Shown here piece after piece: positions 1 to 14,085 of a stretch of DNA of 64,000 bases. The position numbers and the translations under genes are program-made. The notes beneath the pieces were generated by a model that saw nothing but the letters and a program-made list of their open reading frames with translations, made no database searches and was not told the DNA's origin. The stretch lies in assembly GCF_011397635.1 (NCBI RefSeq), contig NC_064769.1:19175207-19239206 (forward strand). The letters are read 5' to 3'. Within the stretch, counting starts at the first letter, position 1; each line of letters begins with the position of its first letter. The stretch is from Epinephelus fuscoguttatus. Lineage: Eukaryota > Chordata > Actinopteri > Perciformes > Serranidae.

Positions 1-220
1 TAATAATACTCTAAGCTACTCCCAGTTTGGACAAATGCATTTTAAAGCCAGGCATTTTGAAATCTGCTCAGTGTTAGTGACTTGTTGAACTCTGACCTCT
101 CTGGCCTCTGACCGGATGACCTAAATCACATGACTCTGTAGACCTTAACAAAACAAACATCCTATGTTTACAACCTACTGCACATTGAGGTGGTTAATAT
201 GTGTGTGTTTAAAGACTCAC

Positions 221-3200
221 GCTGAGGTTTCTGTCCCAGATCTGGATGGTGCCATCCTGGCAGCCAGCTGCAATGAGCTTTCCATCGCGGCTGTAGGTAC
301 AGCATGTGGGGATGACCTTCTTCCCTTGAAAGGAACGCGGTTTGAACACGGACTTGTGCTGCTTCTCCGAGTTCAGGTCCCATGTGCGCACAGTGCTGCA
401 GACAGACAGAGAATTTAATTTATCCTCACCCAACTGCCATGACGCCCTCATAAAATATCCATCCCTCAAACATATCTGGTCATCAACACCATCCACCACT
501 GTCATAAATCAGAATCACATAGAGATACAGTGTGCCTCAGCCATTCTCATAAGGTTAGGGGTTAGCAAACAGCAGAGAGGTAGATCAGTCTGACAGGCGT
601 GTCTAAAGCTTCCATGAAATCCTTTAACACATTACACAACCTGAACCACTGAGAAGGAGGAATTCAAATACAGACTATTCATACAGTACATGTGCAAATA
701 GGAGGGATTATTCCACAATGTCATCAAATTTATGTCCAACAAGAATCCCTGATAGCTACAGGTTTATATTTCAAACACTAAACACATTAAACCAAATTAA
801 ATGGTGTAATTAAAAAAAAAAAAAAACTTCAACTATAAAGTCATAACTTTCATAATAGTACAAGCAATTTATTCATCAAACCACCATATAATTTACATAT
901 ATTTTCACATAAACAATGCAAAAATAAAGAGATAAATAGTCTTCCATCAATCAATCAATTGACCACTGTTTTTCAGGGCCAATTCCAATACCGTTTAATT
1001 GTAATCAAGGGAAAAAATAGTGACTGATGAACCAAGAGTGACCAATAGTGACGATTCCAATAATTTAAAAATGCTATATATAACGGACCATAATCTGCCA
1101 AGGTGATTATCAGTTGATCCTTTAAACATAAAATACAAGTGTTAACTTTGATATGATTAATCATTCATTGCAGTTAACCTTCCTATGTTACTCGTTAACA
1201 TAAGATAAAAGGATGAAGGATGATGGCTTGCTGTCTAAAGGATGTCCAAGCACAGGATGTTACACACAACTTCTACCTATATAATCTAAATCTTTTCAGT
1301 CAACTATCTCTATATTTTTTCTGGGCTTTTGTAAAAAGTGTATAAGAGAGGCTACAGTGACAGAAATAGATAATAAAATAAGATATAGAAACTGATAAGA
1401 CAAAACTGATGACAGAGGACAAACTGAGGTGTCCACCAGCACTGCAAGTCACCTCAAGAACCTTTAACCTCCCCATTTATTTATTGAACTACCTGACTAC
1501 ACACAAACATGTTTGACCAACCTCTCACACACCCACACTGACACTCAGCCAGACAGAGCGTGTCCAAATGTGTCTGTGACCCACTGCTTGCTTTAGTGAG
1601 CATCATGACCTTCAGGTCACAAGGTCAGCAGAGGAGTATAAACATACTCCTCAGGGCTGCTACTAACAGCCAGGCAAGGATTCCTCCGTGGCTGGATACA
1701 AAGTCACAGACACACACACTCAACTGTGTTTGGATAAGTCTAACAATGTGATACAAACGCCAGCTGAAGACATATGGTTTGAGTGAGAACTGGCAAGAGT
1801 CAAATAAAACTCTGTTTGATGCACGGTTGTGTTTAAATCCACATAAACCGAAGCTGTTCATAAATTCAAAGAATCCTAGTGCTGGAAAAAAGAAGCAAAA
1901 GCCACGTATATAAGGAGATTGCCCTGAACAACGTGAGAGCTACTGCACTGTACAGTAAGCGTTTACATGAGCAGGTATATATGTGGATGTGTGACAGTGA
2001 ATGAGATAGAGTGATAGCCATGGACTGGATGACATATTGGTCCACCTGTTGCATCACACAGACATCTCTGTTTTGTTTACAGAAGACTGTAGGTGTCTGT
2101 CAAGCCAATAAAGACAACATAACCTTTTGCGTAGCGCACAAAACCTGGAATGCTATTTATCGTAAGGGCTCTTTCCAAAACATGGCACTGCTGGCTGTCA
2201 GGGGGACAGAGCAGAGAGGTTTGAGCCCACCAGTGTCGAGCCAACCCTGAGCACAGGGCGAAGGCTGCACACCCTCACCTGTCAGGAGAGAGATACAGAG
2301 CACGGAAGGGAAGGGACAAGTATGTGGTATTCCAGAATTGTTAGTTAAACTGCAAAAGCTTCCCCCAAAACTTGCCCAAATGCTCTATCTTACAATGTTA
2401 ACAAAAGAGAAAAATAATATGTGTATCCACTCCAAAATTGAATGGATTCTTTCTTGGCCCATGCCACACCCTTTCACGAAGTTCCATGAAAATCGGGCCA
2501 GTAGGTTTTTTTTGTAATCCTGATGACAAACAAACGCACAAACAGACAAACAGAGTAGGAGCGGTCTCGAATAGGGTTGCAAAGGGTTGTTAAAATTCCA
2601 GAGGTTTTCCAAGGGAAATTAAGCTCAGGAATTTTGGCAAAAACATTAATATTAAAATTGTACCTTTCAATTGTTAAATTATTTGTGTGGAATAATAACA
2701 AAAAATGCAAAACTAAGTCTTTTGGCATGTTTCAGTCAACAGTAAATCTAGAGTTGCAAATAGGCGGTACATTCCTAGAAATTGTCTGAGAGATCTAAAC
2801 TCAGGATTTTTCAAAATTGATGTTTTTTCACAATTTCAATACAGAAGTCATACCAGAATTTTGCAATCTTCGTCTCAAACCTTATTCACTCAGAGGAGGT
2901 GGTTGTTTTGGGGAAGCAACGTCCATGAAAGAGTACGAGATGTCAAAATATTCACTTGCAGCATGAGGAAACTACCAAAAACATTCAAGGGCACTACCTT
3001 TGCCCTTTTCTACTTCCTACAACCCTGTTTTCTCTTCAATCAGCAGCCCCCTTTTTCCCACACAAACGCTTCAGAGACAGAGGGGTGAATGTAATAAAAT
3101 GAGACCCATACAACCTCAGTCATGCGTGTGCACTTTACGAGGTAGCACAGTCGTTCACACATCAACTGAGGACTGACAGCTCCCCGGGCCCCAGATTTTA

Positions 3201-6200
3201 TCTGTCCGTCAGGTTATGGACCTGGTGGGGGAGATGGTGGGATCACTTTCCCAGATTATGAGATAAGGAAAAGAGAAGGATAAGAGAGGTAGTACAAAAA
3301 TAAGTATGTCATGTATGAGGTTGTTTATTGTTCGAACTCCATTGATGGGGAGATGCTGTGTTGTCCAATGGCCGGTTGACTGACTAACTGGGGCTCTGTT
3401 ATGAGAAAGGCGGATTAGGAAGATGGTCCAGCTTGCATCGCTGTTTAAGAAGATAAAGTGGGGAAATAACAGAAGGATTTTGGGAGGAGGCAAGAAAGTG
3501 AGGCAACTCTGGTCTTAGCACAGATGCTCTGTGGGTACAGTGAGATACTGAAAAAATGCAAAACATTATTAGTGTGGCTCAAAAGCAGAAAAATCAACCT
3601 AAAAGGCCAGAGCAGGGCAGGTGAGACCACACACTACAGGAGCAAAAATTCTTGTCTCAAACTAAAAGGAGTCAAGACCGCTTTTCAGATTTAATCAAGC
3701 AATCCGGTTGATAAGATGCCGTCCCCATACTTTCGGTGTTGCGGAAAGTACGGCTGACAGCTGCTGACTTGTACTGGTCGCCCATGTTTCATTCATACTA
3801 CAATTGAGGGACAACGTCTGGCATTCCACGCATGCACAATCCCCAATCCACACTCCACTGTCATTGGTCGCAGGGAATTCAGCACCTTTGGCTGTCTTTG
3901 TATTTCTTTAACGATGAATTTTATAAAGTGGGTACCAGCAGATCATTCATCTTGTTGTCTTCTTCTTTTTGGCAAACCAGCTAGAAGTGCATAGACCACC
4001 AACTGGAACAAGAGATTTTTGTCACTGGAGCATGCACAATCTGCTTGCTTGCTATGCACCGCAGTCACAAATTCTGGGCTGCACAAGGACATCCACATAG
4101 GGATCCATGCGGACCCTTGCAAACATGGGCCGATCATAACATTTATGTCACACGGACCAAAGCAGACCCAGAAAAGGAAAGTATGAAGCAGCCTTAAGGA
4201 AGTAGCTCCAATATTTAGTCCATTAAGAAAAGAAACAAACATTCTGCTCACACACCAATGACCGGGAAGTTATTGTCAGTCAAAAATTCAGCCATGACTG
4301 TAAATTGAACTAGAAGGATATATGCACTCCTTAGAGTATGGTATGTGCGTTCTTGGGCAGGATATGGAACACTTGCAGTGTAAGGCAGGCAACAGTTGGA
4401 GACAAGCTGGACTGTGGATGAACCTGATGTGTTCAACCGTGTGAATCGCCCCAACATGCTCACGCACACACACTTTGTAATGTCTGTCCTCACTCTTCAT
4501 CCCTGTTCTGTCACGCAGATCACACTTAATAACCTAGGAGTTAGGCCCCTTCCCCTCTAGAAAAAAAAAACAGAAGTAAGCTATTTGGCTGAAAATACTG
4601 AAAACTAAATGACCTCCTTATACTTGACAAGTTGCTACTCTTAGCAATGATCAATAAGGATACAGTGGATATAAAAGTTGAGAGAAAGAAATACTGACTT
4701 ATATAAAGCTGAAAAGCGCCTACTCACATGCGAAAAACATCATCGGTTACCAGGATTTATCTAAGCAGTAGATCATGAATCTGCCTTGTGCGACTCATTA
4801 TTTTTGTGGCTGCTCTCCAATGATAATTCCTTAATGTGTCATACACATCACATCATGTGTTTGGTTTAAGCGTACAATGAAGACAAATAGTGTGTTCCTC
4901 AGCAGTAAAAGGACCTGCCATGTTGTCCTGTGGGTCTCCTTGCATACAGCTACACATCCACGTCCAGCTGCAGCCCTGACAGCAGGCCAGCACGAAGGGA
5001 ATCCCTGGCATTCAAACCTTCTGGAAACATTCCTCAAATTGTGTGTATTTGTGTGTGCACATTTGCAAGTGGGTCTCAAGACTCAACAGAAGTAACATGT
5101 GGGCCCAATTAGAAAGTCGCCGTTTGTCCTATCCTCCGCTCCCCTGGCTGAAATTTCAGTCACAAAAAGAGCATAACATGGATTTTTGATCGTTCTCCTG
5201 GTGTGCTATAAAACTACATAAAGTACAACTGAGTATCAGCCATGTCATGTCCTTGGAACCACTAACGCAAAGCTTTCCACAATGTTAGTTAGAGTTTGTT
5301 AACATTTCTACAGTGTGTGGCACAGTTTGTTTAACACAACTTACCCAAGCTTTTTTTTTTTTTTTTTTTTAAAGCTGCTACTGTTCAGGATTTTATCATT
5401 AGAAAAGGCAGCTCTCATAATAAACCACTAACTCAAAAGTCCCAGCCATATTTTTAGTTTACTTCAAGTTCAGTCCTGCCAAAGAAAAACTTCCACCGGG
5501 AGTACACCCAGCACATATTGCCGTCACTTTCTGAGAAATAAATCTGCGGTTTTCAAACAGGTGTTCAGTCTTTCAGCAAAGACTTAGTTAAAGTGGCTCA
5601 ATGCTTAATGCGCATTTTCCCCCTTGGATCAAACTTGAGTTACGTTGGAAAACTTTTCGCCATTTAACAATCGCACGATTCTCAAACAGAGTGACAGAAG
5701 AATGTGAAATGTTGACACATTCACACCCCTCTGGGCCCAAACGTTTTTTACAGAAGGACCTGAGTTGTGCACAGTTCTTTTGAAGCCTCCATTCAACCCC
5801 TGGTTTGAAAGGACAATCACTACCACCCTGCTGCTGCATTATTATGCTTCATCAGTGCTTCCCTCTCATCCACTTCCTCCCAGGGAAAAAAGTCCTGGTT
5901 AATGAAATCATTCAAGGAACCGGGAGGCAGTTCTCATGAATGAGATTCCATAAAACTAGGGGGACCTTTAATTAAGGAGCTGGGCGGTCCAGTGATCATG
6001 CTTAATAACCTATTCAAATAAACACAACAAAGACTCTCTAACTAGGCTGACACAGGAAGAGAAAGACAGAAAACTTAGGTGTTGGTCTGATGTTTAAGCA
6101 GACACAGCCAGTAGCAGACACCCACTGGTACTGTGGGCCAACTGCGGGTCCATTCTCAAGAGGCCCACAGACTACAGTCTGGCCGCCGCAGACTCAATCG

Positions 6201-9200
6201 TTGTTCAACGGGGCCCGATAGAGATGAAGAAGGATGTGCAAGAGGCCACATTTGACTGTGATAAGCTGACACTCCTGTCAATAAAGCAAACACATCTTCA
6301 TGAACTAAATAAATCAAATTCTTTGTTTTTAAATTCCAACCAATAAAGTGAACAATTTAGACCATACAACACTGAAAAAGGCTCTTTTTAAAACAGAAGT
6401 GGAAAGTTTGGACCTGTCGTGTGCACTGAGATTGCAAAGGAAGTCCTCATAAATTCAGCCCTAGGGCCAGTTCCAAGAAGCAGGACACATTTGAGTGAAA
6501 TCCAAAGTCCCCTCATATCTAGATGGATCGGCAAATGTCTGGTTGCGTTTCGTCAAGCTTAATGTACAGCCACGGGAGCTCTGCTCTGAGGATCTCAGGC
6601 TGTACTCCCAAAGCTGCTAAAATTTAACAAAGCAAAAGAAACCCATGCATGCTCGATGCTTTAATGCGTAAAGCTGGGATAGGTAGCTGTATTTTGTCGT
6701 CATTGGGCAAAAATCCCATTATAAATTTTGAGCATATTGCAATTAGAGAGAAAACTAGACTGTTTTTAAGCTTTAGGAAATCTAGGCTGTGATGAGAGAC
6801 TTTAACCAATCATGTCATTTCAGAGAGAGGGTGATCCTACTGGGTGTTCTACAAATGCAGATGTGCAAGCGCCTTCCTTCAGTGGAAGCTTGATTCCGTG
6901 GCAAAAAATCCTGCAGAGAAAGTTGCTTTTCAGCTTTGGCAACAATTGTTAACACTACAAAGCAACCCAAAAAAGGCAGACAGACTTATCAAAAAGACAG
7001 TCTAAAAAAAGAGAGTGACAATAAATGAGGTAAAACGTATCAATATTGGAGAAGGATTTCTTTTTTTAAGATATTTGCCTTTAATGGACAGGACAGTTAA
7101 GTGTGAAAGGGGGAGAGAGAGGGGATGACATGCAGCAAAGGGCCACAAGAGGCTGGACTTGAACCCGGGCCGCTGTGGCAACAGCCTTGTACATGGGGCG
7201 CCTGCTCTACCACTAAGCCACCGATGCCCCATATTGGAGAAGAATTTCAACGACGGAAAGTAAATGTTGCTCATAGTTTAGCCTTCTGCTAACCAGACCT
7301 AAAGGCTAACAGCTGAGATCACCTCACCAGGAGAGCAGGCAGCATGCTCCAGAGATGGACTCTCAGTCAGTGGCTGCTGCAACCTGAATCCAGCCAGCGC
7401 AACCCCCAGCTCCAGGGGACCAGACAGCCTCGACTCCCTGCTGGATAAGCAAACTTTCTGTTACTGCATTTACATTAGAGCCGCTGTGACACCCAGCTCC
7501 ATGGGGTTTGCACTGGCCGAATTTAAGCCGCTACCAACTGAAGGTCAGTCTCCTGAGCTGCTGCCTGCTTTCCTTGCGGGGAGGCAGTCCAGAGCAGCGG
7601 GGAGTGAGGCAGGGGGGCAATGGGGTGGCTAGCTAGCTAATTCTTGTCTCATTTGTGGTTTGATAAACAGAGAGAGAGAGTGAGAGAGAGGCAAGGTGCT
7701 GAGTGAATGCCATGCTCACATTTCTACAATGAAATGAAATAAATCAATGTATGGGAAAAACTGTACTGTATGAAGCGCATGTACATGACCATGGTCATCT
7801 GGTGGATGGAGCTTAGGACGGAGAGAGGGAGCAGGGTGTATTTTCAAATTATGCAGTATTTACTTTAACTCTGCTTTAACTCTGAAAATGAGGAGTTACC
7901 AGAGTACAGAAAGGACTAATGTAATGTGATCAGTATGTCTGGCACCTGTTCAAACCCTGGTACCGACACTCTGTTTGCACTGGAGGACTGTGAAAAAAGG
8001 GAGTTTGATTAAAGAAGTGTGAAGTTTGAGCGGTAGTGGTTCGACCAAGAAAATCAAATACAGCACGTCAACACCAGGCAGCCCCTGAATTGCACTGCAT
8101 ATTACTTGAGTGATGATGTGTAAACATGCAATGTGAGAGCTTTGACATGGGGTTACATGGACAACATCTTTCACCTGTAAATCACTATAGGCAGTCACTG
8201 CCTCTTTACATCTCTGAGAAGCAGGTTGCTGTGCTGACCTGCTCTGCTGCTGTGAACCCTTCTCGAAAGCAGCTGCTCTGCCTGTGAATGGTTCCCTGTG
8301 CGCTCCTCTCCGCTGTTCTCCCGCAACTGGCCAGGGGCAACACCCAGTGCTAACGTGCCAGGGGAGGATTTCCAGAGCCTCAATAAGAGCTAAATAAACC
8401 AGCCTCCACATCTGGGAGAGCAGTAACACTGGTAAACACTGGGTCGTGGCCTGCCCGCAAAGCCAGGCCCTTGTTTCCACTTAATGATGATAGCCCTGGA
8501 TGTCTGCACTGCTGCCTGTCACACTCACTTAGACTCATCACTGAGCTCTCACTCAAAGTCACACGCTTGCAAATATTCACTCACACCTATACACACGGCA
8601 AAGGGTTACAGCTTCAGTCATACAGGACTGGTGCTGCTTTTGAGGAGGCAGAGGACTGCTAAAACTCTGCTTCCTCAAGTGAAAAGATTAGAAAGATGTG
8701 TGTGTGATGTCTTGTTATCTCCAGCAGTGTTGCTCTGGTCCAAATCACTGCGTACAAATAAAGGGCTGCATTTGGACTACATCCAGTATAAAATGTGCCA
8801 TGTGTCAATGCACAGCTGTGAGGCCAAGCTGCCCTTTCCAGAGACATAATCTGGACTAGAGGACTCCCTGCTGGTGACAGAGGATGAGAGCAAAGAAACA
8901 TCTTAGCTATGACATGCACTAGTGAACTGCCCAGTAAATGACGATAATATTCAGGAGGGGTGTCTATTAATGTTATAATTAAACATGCCACACCCAAAAA
9001 GAATTTCTCCCAACAAGATAAATGGATATTTTGGTTGTTTCTGAATGTCACTGTGCAATAGATTGTTTTTCTGCACTTTCCTGGTGCGTGATATGGAATA
9101 ATGACACAGTATGAGCAAAATTCTTTTTTACAATTAGAAACAGGAAACACACTTGGCAGGATGTAGTATTTAATATAATAACTTTTACGCACTGAAAGTC

Positions 9201-12200
9201 TCCCGTTCCACCCAGTAAAGACTGCTCGCTCATGGAGTTATTCAAAATCTTTTAGTAATAGTTGCATACTCTAGTGGTAAACCATGGTGTGGCCACTTTG
9301 GTGTCTATTTCTCCCTCTGAATGTAATGGATGATGGTTTAGGTTTACAGTATGTACAATACTGCAGCTACGCCAAAGACAACATAATAAAAATCTACCTA
9401 CAACTCAGAGCTCACAACATTTATTTAAAACTCACCCATCATTAGAGCAGGTCATGAACTCTTCTTTAATTTTGGGATGCCAACAGCCAGAATTCAGCAT
9501 GGCTGTGTGGCCCTGAAAAGAGCAGAAAGTGAAAATGAACAAACCACACACTTTTAATAGGCACTAAACTGTTGCTGGCAAGATCGTGTGGCTAGCTTCC
9601 AGTTGCTCTGAGATGCAGCAGCAAACACCTGTGAATCATGTGGTTTACTGTGGATCCAGAAGGTATCATGGACATTCAGGGCTGCCATTTGCCCTTCAAC
9701 TGTTTTGAAACTCATTTGCTGTAGCAGTTGGACGAGGTAGTGGAAACATGAAAGGTTAAATGTCACCAGGAGGAACTAATGAAGGCTGAGTTCACAAAGA
9801 TGTACTTTGCAATCTTACTGCACACAAATTATGTGCAAGACAGCTGTTGTTCTTCATTGTTGAATCTCGAGCCAAAACTGCTGCGCCAAAGGTCACCTGT
9901 TAATTGTTTCAGGGGTGCTATTACATTTGTGTGACGATGCATTTTCAGAGTTGCGTAGTTTAAACTGCATGGCAACCGGCGGCCTGTATCCACAGAGACT
10001 CAGTCATCTACTACACAAACAAAAATTCCCAGGAGGCACCATTATGTTGCTTGGTCTGAATGCACCTTAAAGGGCTCTCCCTTGAGGAGCCAGTTCTTTT
10101 AGGACCTTTAATTTGATCATATTGTAACCTTGACCTTTAGCCTTCTTCGACATGAGCTTTGCCCTACACCTGACCTGTGAACTCTGAGGCAGTGCGGCAC
10201 GCTGTGTCACAGCTTCAAACAGCGAGCCCTTACAAGAGTAACTTTTAGACATATCCTCTGCTGGGGTAGTCCTGCGGAGAATTATTCATAACAAATGACT
10301 TCAAAGCGGGATAACCCAGAGCGCGGCCTCCCCCGGTGCCAGGTCAGAGAGGACCACTTCAGTCAGCGTGCTGCAAAGAGGCTTCAAACATGACGTACCG
10401 CTATTTGACAGGATGCTCAAGAAAAGCAGAGCCTCGCATGAGCAGAAGTTGACCAAATTACATTGGTATGTGTGCATCAGAGAAGAGAGGTCTGCCTGTT
10501 CTCTGTCAAATCCTTTAAACACACCACTTTAATAATCGATAAAAGGGAACTGCCTAGGTCTTAAATTTTATGGTAAAACACACACTCACTATATGATGAG
10601 GTTAAAGCTCAAATGGGCTGTGAATGATTGCTTCCCTGCTCTGTGCAGTAGCATTAAAGTAGACTGAATCATGCATTACAACAGCTTCATGATGAGGGTA
10701 AAGGAGCCGATATCTTCCTAAACAAATGTGATTCCTCTTCCTCAACAGTTTAGGACGACAAATTGCCAATGACTAAAGAGAAACAGACTGATGCTCATAC
10801 TAACAGTAAACTAAAATAGAGCAGGTTAATGACAAACAGCAACAAGAATAGAAACCCATCTGATAACAAGAAGCGACTAACCAGGACCACACATGCATGC
10901 CTAGTTTGTTTTCATTGCAGTAGCATTCAGCAAAGGCTAAACAGGTTTCTGTATTTGTTAATTAGTTGACTGGCTAAAAACTGGAGCTGAACAGTCAATA
11001 AATCAGTAAAGCAAGTTGACAGAAAATATATTTTCACAACAAACAAACCTCAGCAAACAGACATGTGTGTGGCAAATCTATCTGCACACAGACAGATGAG
11101 GCAGGAGGCAAGCAATTTTCTGTCAACAGAAGCAGAGCACAAACTCGGACCTAATTATCACATGAGACACAGCTAATCGACTGGGACGTTGTCGGCGGGC
11201 CAAAAGGCATTTCCATTGAACCAAACTCTCCCATCAGCTCCAGATGGGACCGAGCGGACAAGAATTTAGGACATCCAGGAACACTCCAGGAAACTCTACT
11301 TGCAATCAATGGGCCTTCACTTGTTCAAGTAATTCATACGGGTGGTATAAACTATGTCTAAATGCACTGCAGCTGGCACAGATGGTTACTGACCACCAAT
11401 ACAGCTTTCTTAAACACAGTAAAACCCAAACATGGGCAATCAATTAGGATCCTTCTTTGTAGAGGCAGGTACAAGCAAGAGATGAACCACGACAGTCCTA
11501 AAAGCATGTGGTGGTCCTCTCCCCCGGAGACTGCCTCTAGCTGGTTAATGCAATACAAAAGCAGACCAGCTCATGGCTACACCTTGCTACCATTACGCGC
11601 TGGCAGGATCTACGCATCTATCCAACAGAAGAGCAGAACATCCAGCCTGTGTTTAGAATTAGAAGTCACTCTTGGGCCAATGTTGCTACAGAAGAGAAAA
11701 CATGAATGCCTGTAACACATTTAAAGTGGCTTTAATCAATATTTATATAATAACCAATCACATGACAAAGTGAAAACAACGTGGAAAGGATCACTTGCAG
11801 TGATGAACCTTAAGAGAATTATCCCCTGAATCTGCAGCTCCTCTCGGTTTTACAGGATTACACAGTTTAAGCTCATTGTTTAGCGGTCAGCCCACATATT
11901 AGTGTTTTGGTCCACTCTCACCACTCTCATAGCGTCATTTTGGCCGCAGCAGGCAGCTGTTTTCAGTGAAAAAGAACTCTTAAGACCCACTGTACACTCT
12001 TTGCTCAGCACCAGACACAGTTAGCAACTGGCTGGAATACAGTGGAGCATTAAATAGAAGAGCTGCCAGATATTTCCCTCAGGAGTTGCTGAAAACCAAA
12101 AACAGAGCTAAAAGAAGAGTAAAAATTTAACTTACATTAATCAACTGTTCAGAAACATGACTGGATGTGTCAAGAAGCAAATGTTTGCTAACAAATTTGT

Positions 12201-14042
12201 AATATCAACTTAAAAGGTGACGATATGTTAATGTTGAATTCACAACATCTTTACACTGCCCCCAAGTGGCCAAAAAAAATTGTTATTGCAGGTCTACCAC
12301 TAACTCCAGTTTACTAAAACTTGGCTTTTATTTTGATAGTTTTTGGCTGTCAGTTTTATCAGTAGTAACAACACTGTACTTATCAAGACAATTACTGAAT
12401 GTACTAAAATGATATAACACATGGCAAAAAAAATGCGTAGTTCAACACCCACCAACCCCTTATTACGAGGAGAAAAACAGCTTCATGATTACCAAAACTG
12501 TGGTAAAAATCCATCTCAGTTTGAAGATTTTTTTGGCTCAACTTTGACCAACCATACTTGCCATACTTGAATGCTTTTGTTTCTCTTAACAAGTTGGTCC
12601 AGGATGTGATTAAATCCTTGGCTTGTTCACAACCTGTCTGATCATCTGACTACTCGTCTTTATTGACCTGTCAGACCTTATCGCTCTGTTTCCAGATCTC
12701 AGCAGTTACTTTGGTGAGTACAATATTACCATTACGAGGTGAAACAATTACCAAAATTATGAAAATACAACCCAAACTATTTGCGAGCGCCACTTTACCT
12801 TGGTTTTAGCCATATCCACAATGTACTGGTCTCCCTTCACACACTCCATGACATTGAAGCCATCACGGTCCAACACCTTGGCCTGTGCATTGCCAGAGAC
12901 CACCAAGAGGACATCACCAGTGATGCTGTACTGCAGGGACTTGATCTGATGGCTGAGGACACAAACACACACGACACACATGAAGAGGACATCTGAGGCA
13001 AATATTAGTTTGGATTTCTGTGGTGCTGATAAGTTTTAATAAGTGTCTTGGTGACTGTTTGCGAGCCATCTGCGAGCTGTGATTTTATAAGACTTCTGCT
13101 CCAAAACAATGTTATACAAGAAGTTTTTTAATCCTTGAAAGGGTTCATATGAGTAGCTATAGGAGCAAAACAATACAACATCTGATGTGCATGTGATGAT
13201 TGGGCTCTTTGATAAACGACACACAACTCATACAGAACAATGGTAACAGTGAGCATAATGGCATTTTAAGCTAGGAAATGGAAAGAACGACAACACATGC
13301 TTGGAAACATTTTACACCCACAACACATAATGAAACATATTGAATGAAATAAACACAAAACAACATAAGAAACATTATAAGATATGCACGTATAAACTTG
13401 AGCAAAGAAACACAAGTATTATTCCTCAATCCACACAGCAGTGCACACAATTGAAGAGACAGATAACTATCTGAACCACTTAACCAGAGTGAGATTAGCA
13501 ATTCAGGTCAGAATCAAATAGCATTAACACAGCAGGCGGTAGATGGGGCACCAATATTTCAGTACACAGAGCGAGTGAGGCTAGCACCAATGCCGTTTTA
13601 AACTGTGGGGGGCTTTGGCATCTTCAAAGGCTCACTACATGCACCAAATGCTCATTTTCCTCATTGATTTAGATTGACTGAGCTCTTAAGTTGCCTTTTT
13701 TGGGTCAGGAAACAGGAACAGTGGACCTCAGCCACACAGCTTTCTATATGAAGCCCAGCTTGTTGGTAAATTAAACAGGCTACTGGATCACACTGCAATC
13801 AAATTAAATGTAGCGTACATTTCTGTTAATAAGGGGAAGCCTGCTCCAGCTCAGCCCACTGGTTCCCAAAAGCAAAAAAGAATTTGATCTTTGATGATGG
13901 CTTCAGTGACACACAGTATAAACACGCGCAGACACACAAACACCCACATATCTCCACCATCTGCTTCTGAAAGGCTCATTTTGAATGAAAAGAGAGGATG
14001 TCACAGAGTTAACATGAGGCTCAATGAAGCTCAACAAATGTG

Positions 14043-14085
<43 letters not shown>

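Larger units (their letters stand above)
396..9435 (-). other. WDR70 intron 9 (about 9.0 kb)
   Basis: Non-coding intron between the exons at 9512-9436 and 395-221. It holds a full-length tRNA-derived SINE (7061-7230), a probable dispersed-repeat fragment near 2.43-2.57 kb, short homopolymers (A run near 812, T run near 5351) and a GA-rich patch near 7670-7690. Open frames of up to 177 codons occur (for example 8659-9192 minus and 7950-8480 minus), but they show no family resemblance, no codon bias and no splice logic. No other gene is seen. Confidence 0.75.

Noticed and set aside
7195-7230. tRNA-like sequence with A and B boxes
   Set aside because: It is the head of a SINE: a non-tRNA body, terminal A run and target duplication follow directly, and no complete cloverleaf is present.
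8659-9192. 177-codon open frame on the minus strand (also 7950-8480)
   Set aside because: Lies within WDR70 intron 9; composition is not protein-like, there is no recognisable domain, and no splice or promoter signal supports it.
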